A stretch of 64,000 bases of DNA, from assembly GCA_963920665.1 (NCBI GenBank), contig OY987266.1, positions 18,960,248-19,024,247 of the forward strand, written 5' to 3'. This DNA is from Straminergon stramineum. Its lineage: Eukaryota; Streptophyta; Bryopsida; Hypnales; Calliergonaceae. Below the pieces are notes generated by a model. It searched no databases. It saw only the letters and a program-made list of their open reading frames with translations, and had not been told where the DNA came from. The first letter of the stretch is position 1, and every line of letters starts with the position of its first letter. A program made the translations under genes and the position numbers. Shown here piece by piece: positions 34,999 through 46,708 of this stretch.

Positions 34999-37412
34999 TA
35001 AAGTCCCAATCTTCGTTATACAACGAATTTTGGACAAGGGTTGGTTTAATAAACTTTTGGCAAAGTCAAGCTTCACCGCCTTAAGTATATTAATACCAAA
35101 TTCTATTGTAATGAGCACAATTTGTTAGTATTCAAGAAATCTCAAACGAAATTAGAGTTTGGAGGTCTATCCCTTCCAAAACTCTCACAATTCAAAGAAA
35201 ATGGAGGCTTAGCCCCGAGAACTTAAAGAAATCAAATAGAAATCACTCTGAAGGGACCCTCTCGTCCTTCAAAGTGTGCAAATCAAGAATTAGAATGAAA
35301 CTTAGGTCGGATCTCGATCTGAATCAGTGCTCCGACCACGCCGGTAGCATGAAAGCAAAGGTTAGATATAAGAATGAGGGTACCGACAACCTTGAGGGAA
35401 GGGCCTTTTATACTTGTCCCAGGCCCCTCCGTGGTAAGTTGTCGGTGGAAAAACATTTACTTTTGATCCTGAGATATTTCCTAAACTACCCTATCGTAAT
35501 TCCAAAATAATCTTTGTTTAATGGAAGAATTCTCTAGAACCCTCTCCATTTAGCTAATAAATCTTGGCTAAATCAAATCCAAGATCTTTTCCCAAAGATA
35601 TTTTGAAAATAACCCTAATTAACCTAGATATTTTGTTAATTAACCCAAAGTATTTCTAAATTGTCTTTCTTTAAACAAAAGATGGATTGTTACGCAAGAA
35701 AAGTGGTCTTACCCAAATCCAATCTTCAATTTTCCAAAAGATATTTGCGAAATTAACTTTGAATTACCGCTAATTACTCTAAAAAAGTCAAACCTACTGC
35801 TAGACCCCTCCTATCTTCTAGGGAACAACTCCAAATTGAAAAACGATTGCGCCATTGTGTTTAGAAGACCCAAATTAGCTTGGAGGACCCCCTACCCCCT
35901 TCTTCCTAGCCATTTATAAGTGTAAAATCAACTTACAGTAACTCCAAAGAAAGATGAAAACTCTAACTTTTGGAATTTGTTTCTTTTGAGGAAACTATCT
36001 AGCTAGGGTTACCTAGAAGGTTCATGGGAGTAAGAAAAGACCCCTCATTCACGTTAATTGGACACCGCCATCTCCTAGTACGGCGGTCAACCCGCCGTAA
36101 AGTTATAAATTCTTCAAAAGTCCAATGTCGTTGCCGATTCTGGTACCTAGGAATGTCAGAATGTTTTCAAACTTTGTGGAACGCTTTATTAGCACACAAC
36201 ACACTATTTTAATTTTTAGTGGGATTTTACCGCAACATGGATAATTCCTAGGAATTTACAACCATGTTTTAAGGTAGTTGACTTCCCATGGAATCATTGT
36301 AATAGTTTCAAGAAATTCCGAAACTTTTTGGGTAGCTTCTAGGAAACTCCCAACACCAAAGTGAAATATTACATTTCACTTTGCACTATTCATAGGGAAG
36401 CTTAAATTAGCAATTCCCTTTTAATTTCCACCCTAAGGGGAAATTATTCTTGTATTGGGGAATCTTGGAGCAACCGGCTCCAATGTTGGCTCTTGGCATG
36501 CTTTTAGAGTAAAAGCACCTTTCTTCATACTCTGGTCACTTTCCCATCACTTTATTTGCAGATTGGATAATTCTTCTATAAGTTATCTGCAAATAAGAAC
36601 TTACCAATCCAAATTCTTTATGAATTGGATGGTGACCTATACTAGACTCTCTAGAACTAAAATAGACTTAGCCAGCTTGTCACATGCAATTGTAAGACTT
36701 AGTTTAACATGGACAACTACTAGGACTAGCTAATACTCAAACCCTTAGTTCTCTCGGAAATACTTAATCGACCTCTCAGACTCTCAACTAGGCATTAGAA
36801 GTATGAAATTTGAGTATTTTATATACTCTACACTTCTAGGATGACCCCTCACTGTATTGGTAGGGACTTCTACTAAATACCACTCAAACACTCTTTTTAT
36901 GCATTCTTGCATATAATTACGCTAAAATACTAACTAAAACAAAAAAAAAGAAAACCCTGAGTTCCAAGTGCCAACTTGAGGGCTCACACTACTACGAGTT
37001 GGCCTCATCAATATTGTTGTAGAGTAGATGTGGCCTAGATTATCTAAGTAGTTCATTCATAGCATAGTGTTTAGGAATTGGTAGGAGTGAAATGACATGA
37101 ACCACATAGACTAGACCACTTCTTTGTTTTTAATATGTATGTGACTTAGTGTCATCAATCATTGATTTTCAAGTGATCAAATATTAATGGAGACCTTTGT
37201 GTGGAATTTTAAGTTTGAGTGGGTGAATACATTATTTTTTTATACAAAAAAATCATATCAATATTTCATTGTCTACAATATTTGCAAGAGAAAAAAACAA
37301 TTACAAACTCTAAACTACAATTGTAACACCTAGAGTGGATCAATGGTCATAGGTTCCATAATGTACTAAAAAGAGTATTTATTATTATTTTTTGACATTT
37401 TCTCCCTTTCTT
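34999..37412. other. Intergenic DNA of mixed composition, no gene identified
   Basis: This contains a hairpin at 35383-35445 (ACCGACAACCTT opposite TAAGTTGTCGGT, with GGGCC/GGCCC inside) around a TTTTATACTTG TATA-like word, and otherwise short open frames without motifs. A purine-rich run at 36942-36956 precedes a sharp composition change near 37000. A non-coding retroelement between about 32.2 and 37.0 kb is possible but unproven. Confidence 0.3.
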
Positions 37413-38128
37413 GGGTAATGGCAAGAAACACTTGTCCTATTTCATGTCTTCTTGCCCTTGGACAAGTAGTTTTGTGCTCATGACTTCAACATCCTTAGTC
37501 CGTTTGGCATGAAATTTAGAAGGAAGGTAGATGCGGAAGTTTTAGACATTCCCTAATTTTTCAAATTTTTCAAAATTATTTTACTATTTTTAATCTACCC
37601 CTTATTAGATGTCTATTTTGGCCAATTTGGAAGTTTAGTACTATTTTTGACCCAAAAAAGGAAATTGGAAGCTACAAATTGGCTATGTTGGAGGTGTACT
37701 ACCTTTTCAAAGATTGACAAAGAGTTTTTGTGAAAATAGCAACATGTCGGTTGCGCACATGGGGTCAAAGTAACCTTCCTTTGCCCAAAGGCTACAAAGA
37801 GGGAAAAAATTTCCAACATGATTTTTTTGGTGCAATAGGAGTGCAATCTTCTCTAGCAAAATTTCTTATACTATCGAATTTTTTTGAATTTTTTTGAATT
37901 ACTAAAAAATGAAAAAGTCAATAGACCCTTTCTCTATTTTTTGTTGCCAGTGGCTTTTGTAGTACTCCGTAGTAGTCTCTAGTATTACATAGTACTAAAT
38001 CAATGGTTCAAATTCACAGGCGCATTGCTGATGAGCGAATTTGACAGATCTTTGTAGTACTACCACTCCTACATCCAAAAATTGCAATTTCGATAAAAAA
38101 AAAAGTGAAGTGTTTCTTGTAGTCACCC
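37413..38128. mobile_element. GGGT-ended TIR element (family B), copy 3, 716 bp
   Basis: Left end GGGTAATGGCAAGAAACACT then TGTCCTATTT; right end on the minus strand GGGTGACTACAAGAAACACT. Flanked by TCTT on both sides (37409-37412 and 38129-38132), again a 4-bp possible duplication. The size matches copies 1 and 2. Non-coding. Confidence 0.75.
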
Positions 38129-38132
38129 TCTT

Positions 38133-40760
38133 TATTTATTTTTTTTTCCTTTCTTGAAAAATTTGAATTTTTGGAAGGTGATAGGGACTTTAGGCTTATA
38201 GACTCTATACTTGGGCCTCATATGCTCATTGCATTAGGCTTGAGTGCTACCATCTTTGTTCAAGTATTTACTATGCATTTATTGTCATTCTAATCATGCA
38301 ATTGTTGATGGAGGATTACACAAATCATTTGAACCAATAGTTGTGGCTTCACTCTTATGACTACATTCCATGAATTGAGTTGTGCCTACTCATATCTAAT
38401 ACACCCTATATTAGTTAATACAAATAAAAGATAGATATAAGACTATAAAACATAAAATATTGCTCAAATTTGTTCCAGCCTAAAAGTGTTTTCTAGAATT
38501 ATGGGAAAATAACCCTAGAATGCTAGCAATCATCCAATTTGGTCATCTATTGAACCTTGCCACAATCTTAGCAACCCTTCAACATCATGACAATGCACTT
38601 CGGGAGAAGACACATCATGTGTATAGTTTAGCATGTGTCTATCCATGCATTACCAATTTAGCTTTCAAAAAATCACAAAAAATTCATTACTTGTTGGAAT
38701 GTCTTTATTATACTTGTGAATGACTTCTTTCAAGTTTTTCAATCTTTGAAAAGTATGTGAGTTGACCAATGGCTTCTCCAAGGTACATAGACAACAAATC
38801 TAGGTTGTCATAGGCTAATCTATCTTGTTGAAGAATGATTTTGGATCTTCAATGATTATAAGTGTGCTTTATAGTCTCTATTGTAGTAGGCATTTTAAAA
38901 AACAAGAGTGAAAATTTTTAGACAATCAAATATTATGCTATTTTTAGAAATCTTTAGATACAGAGCTATATTTGTCAAGATAAAAATTATCATTATATGT
39001 GAATTTCTAATGCAATACAAAGTAGGAGGTTATAATCAATTATTATTGATAATAGAAAACTCAATTTTCATTTTCAAGAACTCTTGCAATAAAGTGGGAT
39101 TTCTCTCATCTTAGGAGCAAATATCTTCAAAAACATTGATTTTATCAATGAGATCTCATTTTTGACAAACATAAATAGATATGAGATATTAAAGCTCAAT
39201 TAGTAGAACTTCTACATCCATATCCTAATTTCAATATCCTACTTAAATATTGTACATTGAGTACTTTATTAGTATTCAAAATTATTGAGGTACACTTTTG
39301 GAAACACCCTTAATAATGGATGATCCAATCTTAGATACACAACCAAATTGAGCTTCTACAACATGCCAAAAAATTCAACTGAATTGTAGAATTCTATGTA
39401 ATAAAGCCATAGACATTTGAACAAATCATCCATACTTACACCACTTGCTAATAAGTTTAAAAGAGTATGCAATTGAATACATGTATAACTAAACAAGACC
39501 ACATCTCTAACAATTTTAGAATCATCCACCTTGTAGAAAGTTGTGCAAATGAGAGTTTGATCATGGATTTGTTGGACTTTTCACTTTTCAAAGATGAATA
39601 CAAAGGAGAACAAGAAGCAAGGATAAACAAGATGAACCCATTCCATGCTAAGCAAGTATACATACAAATAAGCATCTACCCAATCCACATTGTACATAAG
39701 GACATCACTCCCACTTACAACCAATATCTAAAACTAACCCTTCCACATTCTTGACTAAATTGTGCATCTTCTATTCATGAAGTCAACTGTGAATATACCT
39801 ACTGTCTTTCAGCACTTTGAAAATTCATAATATATTCATACTGTGTCCACAAAACAAAATGCATATTCAAAGAATCTGAAATCCCCTTTCGATTCCTAAC
39901 AAGACCCAACAAAAAAAACTTATATAGTTTGATGATAGCAGTCATGACGGATCAAACGATGATTTGGACGATTATAGGTGTAGTTATCTTATGATTTCCC
40001 TGGTCTAAGTTATTTAGAAAACGTAGATAAGCCTATAACTTAACACAATTAATGTACTACTCAAAATTTCAGGGAAGTCAGTCTGGCAACCCATGCTAAA
40101 GAAGATGTCAAATATATCATATGAAGTCATTGAATCTGGTTTGAGATCTAAGGGAGCCCCAGATCTTTCGACTCCTCCCTATGTGAAGCTGTAAATTCCA
40201 TTTCAGAAATTTCTGTTGATAATCTCCCAATTCATATATCTGCACCCCAAGAATACACACAAAAAATAGACTTAGATTTGTTCGGTATCTTCTGACCATC
40301 AATCTTCCTCTTCCTCCTTTTTGCAGCATGAATAAAGACCAGATTATAAGCTCTCGGCCAACACAGTGATTGCAAATCGATTCACTGAGCAAGCCCTGAA
40401 ACAAACGAGCATGCAACTTCTTGCAAGCATCATAAATTGTGCTGCGTTTGCAACATAAACATAAACAAAAATAAATGTAGCTTGCAAGAATTTCATATTT
40501 TATTTTATTTGCAAAAATAAAAGGCGGGAGTAATTGTGGCTGAACAGATAAGTCCTCGAAAGATGATGCTCATTAACAAAGATAATTACAGACCATGCTC
40601 AAGTCTAACATAAGGAGTCATCAGAGCAAGGAGCACCTACGATGAACCTTCTCCTAAGGAGTACCAGTATCCATAGGGCTGCCAAAACAAGGAAGTCATA
40701 GTGCTTTCACAGAACGCACCATTTATGCACAGTCACAGTGCTAAGACACTGTTATCGGAT
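38133..40760. other. AT-rich intergenic DNA and 3' flank of the cystatin gene
   Basis: 38133-39880 is AT-rich with no coding signal. From about 39900 to 40760 GC content rises modestly, consistent with 3' untranslated sequence downstream of the minus-strand cystatin. A 99-codon minus frame (40117-40416) lies here but has no known motif. Confidence 0.35.
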
Positions 40761-41719
40761 TCATGCACCAATTTTCTCTTTCTTAAGGTCTCCTGCACAA
40801 ACAAGGATGACATACATATATTCAGCAACCTCACAAACGGCACAAGAGAATTTGCGGAGCCAAGTTCCTCCAACTACTGAGAAAATATGGTCCATGATTC
40901 CGGCGTAATCCGATGCATCGAAATCCACGCTCAAACGAATACATAAGCCCTACCGCTGTCAAATTATCTGATACTACGAAGCAAGGACGACATGTATTCA
41001 GCAACCTTACAAGTAGAGAAAAAACACCATTACGCAGTCTCAAATGACCAAGCTCTTAGTTTAATTCCTCTCAAACGTTGAGAAAGTGAGACCTAAAATT
41101 GCTGCAAAGATCCGATGCAACCAAATCCCCTCTCTAATAAGCCTAAAAGTGTTGAAATTTCAGATACAAAGAAGCAATTGCTCACGATAGTAAAAAAAGA
41201 GAAGCATCCGCACCTGATTTGGCAGTAAGGTCGGCTGCGCTATCGTAATGTGACGGAGTCGACGGCTTGAAAGACTCTAATTCCTTGAAACCCTCCCACG
41301 GCTTCACCCACACCTCGGCCTCGTACTGCTTCCGAACCCCACCTTCCTTAACCTCAATCGTAATATAGTACATGGTTCCTTGCACCACTTGCTCCTTGGC
41401 CGCCAACACTTTCGAGAACGAAATGTCGGAAGCCGAGTTCTACACACACGAAACACAATTCATCAAAATTCAACCGACACCTTCAAGCAGGCAAATCCCA
41501 GACAGGCAAATCCCCCCAACAGAAACTTTAAAACCTCGGCAAGTACCATACCAGGTGGGATTTGTACTGGTCCACGGCAAATTTCGCCAACTGCTCGACC
41601 TGCAAATCGTTAGCGGGGTTTGCAATTGGCCTTGGCCCTCCGACAAATTCCGCATCCGCTGAAGCTACCGACACACACACAAGCACAAAGAGAACGGAAA
41701 CCATGCGCGCCATCGCCAT
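40761..41719 (-). CDS. Secreted phytocystatin (cysteine protease inhibitor)
   Basis: Three exons on the minus strand: 41552-41719, 41214-41439, 40761-40792. They have GT-AG borders and the phases close to 141 residues. Residues 1-21 form a signal peptide. The mature protein has the N-terminal Gly pair (27-28), the plant-specific helix motif LAKFAVDQY (44-52), the inhibitory loop QVVQG (73-77), which fits QxVxG, and the second hairpin PW (103-104). It should inhibit papain-type proteases in the secretory pathway, vacuole or apoplast. The third exon adds only a short Lys-rich tail (DLKKEKIGA); without that splice, exon 2 would read through to a hydrophobic tail ending LFLLS. The middle residue of the loop (VVQ rather than the common VVA/VVS) is a mild variation. 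Met3 and Met6 are alternative starts. Confidence 0.93.
40797..41177. repeat. Tandem duplication of about 185 bp inside cystatin intron 2
   Basis: Copy A (about 40797-40978) and copy B (about 40979-41177) share ACA(TA)TATTCAGCAACC, CAAGTTCCTCCAACTACTGA against a matching CAAACGTTGAGA block, ATCCGATGCA..AAATCC and a GATAC.A.GAAGCA end. The intron (40793-41213) is therefore almost entirely made of the duplicated unit. Confidence 0.7.
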
Positions 41720-42065
41720 TGCTCGATTTTACAAACCGCGTGAAGCCCACCTGCGAATTCGGTTGGAATTCGGTGATTTATGCGACGATCAAATCTCTGG
41801 AGATTGTAAGAGGTTTCCTCGTGTGATCGGTTCTGGACAGAGGTAAGTTAGAGAAAGACTGAAGAAAATATCACGGGATGCGGCAAATTAGGGCTGTTCC
41901 TCGGGCCACGTGCGGAGCAGGGAATCACTTGTAATGATTTCGGTCTGCAATGAGTGCAATCACCGAAAACGGCGAAAAGAAACAGGCTGACGAGGAGAGC
42001 GAATGAACAGGCTGACGGGGAATGCCTGTTTATGTTCATTTTCAGAATTCCGGACAACGAGGATA
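41720..42065. other. Promoter and 5' flank of the cystatin gene
   Basis: GC-richer upstream sequence of the minus-strand gene. A telo-box-like AAACCCTAA at 42068-42076 lies about 350 bp upstream, but that motif coincides with the terminus of a mobile element and may be fortuitous. Confidence 0.4.
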
Positions 42066-42069
42066 TTAA

Positions 42070-42710
42070 ACCCTAAATGCCCAAGGCCTTTTTTGAGCTT
42101 CTCGGAATTTGCTCTGAATTGAACAAAATGCCAACATTTTGATAAGTTTTATCAATTTTATTTGAATTGTGACTATACAAATTCAAACAAGACATATTAG
42201 AGATCACATAGGAAAAGAAGACACAACAATATCACTTATAGATTGAAAGATTATAATGTTTGATCACGAGTGTGTCAAAACTATGAAATTGATTTGAAGT
42301 CTTTAAATCCTTTTTTCAAATATCAAATCTAAAAAATTTGGTCACCAAAAAAATATGAGGTTAAAGGGCATAAATTGCACAACCCCAATCAATTTACGAC
42401 TTCTCAAAATCTATTCTACAATTTTTTTAAATGAATTTCTAATGTGATTTTTTCTCCATGATCTGAGTGTATTTGAGTCTCATTTCCAAGAGTCCTCAAC
42501 ACTAGAAAATCAAGATTTGCAATGGACACCCTTGAACAAATTCTTCAATAGAAAAATGAACATCATTCATTTTCAAAATCAAATTTTTGATGATAAAACT
42601 ACAATTTTTTTTTTTAAATTCAAAAATATAAACTACTAAATATAGCAACTTGGTTAGGTTTTATTTAACTTCCAAATATTGTCAACACCAAAATTTGGTA
42701 CATTTAGGGG
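42070..42710 (+). mobile_element. TTAA-flanked TIR element (family A), 641 bp
   Basis: TTAA at 42066-42069 and 42711-42714. Left end ACCCTAAATGCCC, right end ACATTTAGGGG. The first 230 bp match the start of the element at 43929 (CAAGGCCTTTTTTGAGCTTC against GAGGCCTTTCTTGAGCTTC; ACACAACAATATCACTTAT in both). It lies about 350 bp from the cystatin start codon, so it may influence that promoter. Confidence 0.8.
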
Positions 42711-42887
42711 TTAACTAGTATAAATTTTCATCTAAAAATGGATGAAATATGAGAATAATGGATGAAAACTCTACTATCACTGATTACATGGATTTTATGT
42801 GCCGAAAGGAGATTACATGCAATAATCCTCCCAACAAAATGAAAGGAATATTTTTGGTAGGGGGTATTTGGGGTATTAACTCTTTAA

Positions 42888-43847
42888 CCCCTCACCACCC
42901 AAGGCCTAAACATGTTCAAAAATAACATTTCTTTTGAAGTGTTATAGATATAATTTTCACTGAGTTATAGAGATCTCAACCCTACAATCTTGCAGTGCAC
43001 TTGTTGTAGATGATGTGCATCAAATTTGGTGTCATTTGACCATATAGATTGCAAGATTACAAAGTTTTAGTGTTGAAAAATGATACTGAATTTTTCCTAA
43101 AAATATATTTAGAGGCAAAATTCAGTTTCTAAATCTACTCAAATGAAGAAACTTTAAACTATACAGTAATTCAAAACTAGCATAGAAATACATTGATGTA
43201 AAAAAATATTATTCAATTGACTCATTGTGTTTGCAAAATGGCTTCAAAATGTCAACAAATAGCAAGAAAGAAAAGTTGCAAAAAACACATAAAAAATTGA
43301 ACCTCCTACTAAAATGCTTCTCAGTCATTCATAACTTCTTCCATTGATATCAAATTTTATACACACAAATGAGACTAGTATGCCCAACTTTTTCAAGAAA
43401 AATGATTGGAAATGAACATTGTATGAAGAAGAAACAAGCTGTCAAAGTTCACTATAATCCAAAAATGTCGGGATTTTGAACTTCAAATTGCTCCTAGACA
43501 TTCAAAACAACCTGGATTGACATGAAAATTCTACGACAATAAAGAGACTTCAAGGGGAACATAACCCAATACATTTTATTGAAAAAAAACTTTGGATGAA
43601 GGAGATGCAAGCCCCCGAAGTTGTAGCCATCAAATGGAGTTTGAAGAACTAAAATTGAACATGTGAACTTCGATTCGCTTCGAAAATTTAGAAAATCTTA
43701 GATTGATCTGAAAATTTTACCACACAAACTAGAAGAGAGAGCGCAAATTCTCCAACATGTTTTATTGAATTCAGACATCAGATGCAAAAGTTACATCACT
43801 TTGAACTTGACTTGAGGACACTTTTGGTCCCCTTGGGCAGCGAGGGG
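42888..43847. mobile_element. TTAA-flanked TIR element, 960 bp
   Basis: Left end CCCCTCACCACCCAAGG after TTAA (42884-42887). Right end, inverted, CCCCTCGCTGCCCAAGG before TAAA (43848-43851). 14 of 17 terminal bases match. Non-coding interior. This is the clearest longer TIR in the group and shows the family is not defined by the telomere-like CCCTAAA word alone. Confidence 0.75.
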
Positions 43848-43867
43848 TAAATAAGGAATTTCATATC

Positions 43868-43914
43868 ATAGATATAGATATATAGATACATAGATATGTA
43901 GATATATAGATATT
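43868..43914. repeat. GATATA-type microsatellite
   Basis: Imperfect run of AGATAT/AGATAC hexamer-like units in the spacer between two TTAA-flanked elements. Confidence 0.85.
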
Positions 43915-43928
43915 CTTTGTAAATTGAA

Positions 43929-45295
43929 CCCCGAAATTTTCGAGGCCTTTCTTGAGCTTCTTGGAGTTTCCTCAAAACTAAACAAAAAGTCCAAGTTTTG
44001 ATTAGTTTTATCAATTTTTAGAAATTGCGATTATACATATATCTATATAATCAAAGTAGATGTGTTACAGATCACGTTGGAAAAGAAACACAACAATATC
44101 ACTTATGTATTGAAAATTTATATTTTTTGATCAAGAAGATTTATGCCTATGAAAGTTTATCCCTTGAAGGATCAACTCCTTTCTGAGCCAAAAAAACACT
44201 CAAAACTGCCATTTCTATTGCAATGTGTAAAACAAATTGAAAATTGTATTTTTTGCACATCTAACCATAAGATCTTACATTTAACTAGCATAAGAATGTG
44301 TGGAATATATTTAAGAAATTTTGACCTCAAAATTTGCAAGATATTTCCATTTAAAGTGGAAAAAACAAGCTTTTTTTGCAAGTTGTGGGACCAAATTATT
44401 TGACTTTGAACCTTCTTAAATTTTTGTCAACACAAAGTTTTGAGGTTTAAATCTTTATAGTGGGGAATTGGGTTGAGAGTCTAGGAAAAAATTTCAGGAC
44501 AAAAAAACTTTATTTTTCATTCTTTAAAAAATTGTTTAGTAGAAGTAGGTACGAGATAGAAGGAAAATCTAAATTATTAATATCTCTAAGATGGAATTGA
44601 AATGCACTAATTCTTGTGGTGAGATTTTTCTTTCAAGAAAACTAAACCATGTAGAACTTTTTTTTTTGAAGAATCATAAAAATTGCATTCATAAATGAAT
44701 CCTACAAGTTATTTTTGCAAGAAGATGCTCAGATTGGCAGGTTTACTCAAAGCAAGGAGTGAATCAAACAAAAAAAATTTGTCAAATTTTAATAATTAGC
44801 ACAAAATGATTTTTTTTCTAGCTAGGCCATTGATGGACTATTATTTCATGATTAAACATTAGAAAATCCTTATGTATTTCAAAATACTACAACCTTCTTT
44901 GATCATGTCATGCTCTTTTTGCTATGCACAAATTCTCATCAAATTTTTGTGGTTCTTAGTAGTAATGGCATCACTTATCCAAATGAAATGAATCAAAGCT
45001 TTCCATATAGACAAAAAATATAATCTATGAGGAAAAAAATTTGAAAAACATTTGAATATTTGGATTTTTGTTTGATGCTTGGACTCCCTAATTTTGAACA
45101 TATTTTTTGTTTCTAGGCATAACTTTTGTTCCTGGGCATCAATTGAAAAAAAAATTGTGTTCTCACAAAGATAATCAGTTTTTCTATCTTCAAAAAAAAT
45201 TTAAAAATCATTAAAATAACTGGAACTGGAGGCACCTATGTGAAATTCAAGTTGTCCTTTGTAGGGACAAATGATCTTTTAAGGGTTAAAGTCTT
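43929..45295 (+). mobile_element. TTAA-flanked TIR element (family A), 1367 bp, probably composite
   Basis: Left end CCCCGAAATTTTCG after TGAA (one mismatch to TTAA); right end CTTTTAAGGG before TTAA (45296-45299). The first 230 bp match 42070-42300, while 44160-45295 matches the element at 12895-13814 over nearly its whole length, in the same order. It therefore looks like two family members joined, or a longer parent form. Confidence 0.75.
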
Positions 45296-45299
45296 TCAA

Positions 45300-45642
45300 T
45301 CCACTTTTTATATGTCAAATCTAAAATTAAAGTCATGAAAATAATATGAGGCCCCGTTATAAACCTTGAAGCCCTTTACAACCTCAAAAGTCATTTCAAA
45401 ACTTGACAATACCTTAACATTCTACAAACATCCATCCATCCATGAGTAGAATACGACTCTTGAATCAATTTGAAAAGAAAAGCTGAGCTAGCTTGACATC
45501 AAGGCCAACTGGTCCTGGTTGTCACTAATGAAGTTCAATAATCAAAACCATCACAAGCAGCTGTTTCATCAGCTACCAAGAAATATATGACAATTTTTTT
45601 GTGATTCACATATTAGTTTTGACAAATAGTTCTGATACACAA
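45300..45642. other. AT-rich spacer, no gene seen
   Basis: Spacer between the family A element and dispersed repeat C. No gene or motif recognised. Confidence 0.35.
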
Positions 45643-45822
45643 CATCAGGAACTTCAAGGCATGTGAACATGGTGCCACATGGTACATTGAAGTGCAATTA
45701 TGTTAATTTGGTGCCAACCTCCACACCAACCTAGTATGGATAAAATGACACTACAATGACATGTATGCTGTCTTTGGTGTCAAAATGGCATCAAAACAAT
45801 CTGGCCCAACTTTTCTGATGAA
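45643..45822 (+). repeat. Dispersed repeat C, copy 1
   Basis: Almost identical to 45996-46149 and to the inverted copy at 8632-8820. It contains CAACCTCCACACCAACCTAG and AAATGACACTACAATGACAT. It extends further than copy 2, through GGCCCAACTTTTCTGATGAAG, which is also in the distant copy at 8.6 kb. Confidence 0.85.
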
Positions 45823-45995
45823 GACAGCAGTAAGGTAGGAGGCTCTGAAATGGAGAGGGCATTTAGAAGCCATTGTAGAAGCGGCCCATGTACAGAGCAT
45901 GTGGTTGTTGAATGGACAGCAAAAAAATAAAAATGGACACCACTTTTTGAGGTAGGTAAATGTGACTGCAAGTGTACGATTTCAGGACAGTGAGC

Positions 45996-46149
45996 AACAT
46001 CAGGAACTTCAAGGCATGTGAACATGGTGCCACAATGGTGCATTGAAGTGCAATTATGTTAATTTGGTGCCAACCTCCACACCAACCTAGTATGGATAAA
46101 ATGACACTACAATGACATGTATGCTGTCTGTGGTGTCAAAATGGCATCA
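45996..46149 (+). repeat. Dispersed repeat C, copy 2
   Basis: A direct repeat of 45643-45793 with only a few differences over about 153 bp, offset about 354 bp. The near identity suggests a recent local duplication. Confidence 0.9.
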
Positions 46150-46704
46150 TTTAATTGTGAACACAAAATTCAAGATGACAATAAGAAAGAAATGATAAAT
46201 ATAAATTTCAAGGTACAAATTTCTCTTGTTTGATTTAAGGACACTCTATTCTCATATTATGGAACTTTCCTAAACATAGTGAGCATCCACTTCATCTATT
46301 TCTGGACCAATCTGCTCTTTTCAAAGATACATGATAATTCATTACTGCTAAGTCTAGGAACATTATTAACAACCTACAAACTTTTCACTTTGGAAAATCG
46401 TATCTAATTCATTCTAATTCAAAAAATTACAATTGAAATTGCACTTTGTTTCTTTTCCATTTCTCTGTTTACCAAAAAAATTTGGAAGTCATTGGACAAA
46501 CAATTTCTTCCACATATCTTTTTTTCTCTTTAGATGTGCCATTCTGGAGCCTTCTACCCTAATTTCTTCTTGAAGTTTAGAGCAAACGCACACCTATTTT
46601 ACATGAATGGTAAATCCAAGAGACCAGGAATCAAATATTATGTCAGAGAGTAGGATGCACTGGAAAAAAAACTTTGCCATTGAATGTTGCCAAAGCAACT
46701 TCTC
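46150..46704. other. AT-rich spacer, no gene seen
   Basis: CACTGGAAAAAAAAC at 46658 resembles a CACTA-type terminus but lacks a partner. Nothing else recognised. Confidence 0.35.
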
Positions 46705-46708
46705 TTAA

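Noticed and set aside
32230..37010. A full LTR retrotransposon
   Set aside because: Composition changes, a TATA-like word and a purine tract are suggestive, but I could not find paired LTRs, a target duplication or any gag/pol coding sequence.
40117..40416. Minus-strand frame of 99 codons downstream of the cystatin
   Set aside because: No recognisable domain; more likely 3' flanking DNA of the cystatin gene.
41182..41213. Cystatin ending in exon 2 with the tail ADASLFLLS
   Set aside because: A good GT donor lies just before and a matching acceptor and in-frame short exon follow. The spliced form is more plausible, though an alternative isoform cannot be excluded.
46658..46678. CACTGGAAAAAAAAC as a CACTA left end
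   Set aside because: No matching right end found; the nearby TIR element has different termini.
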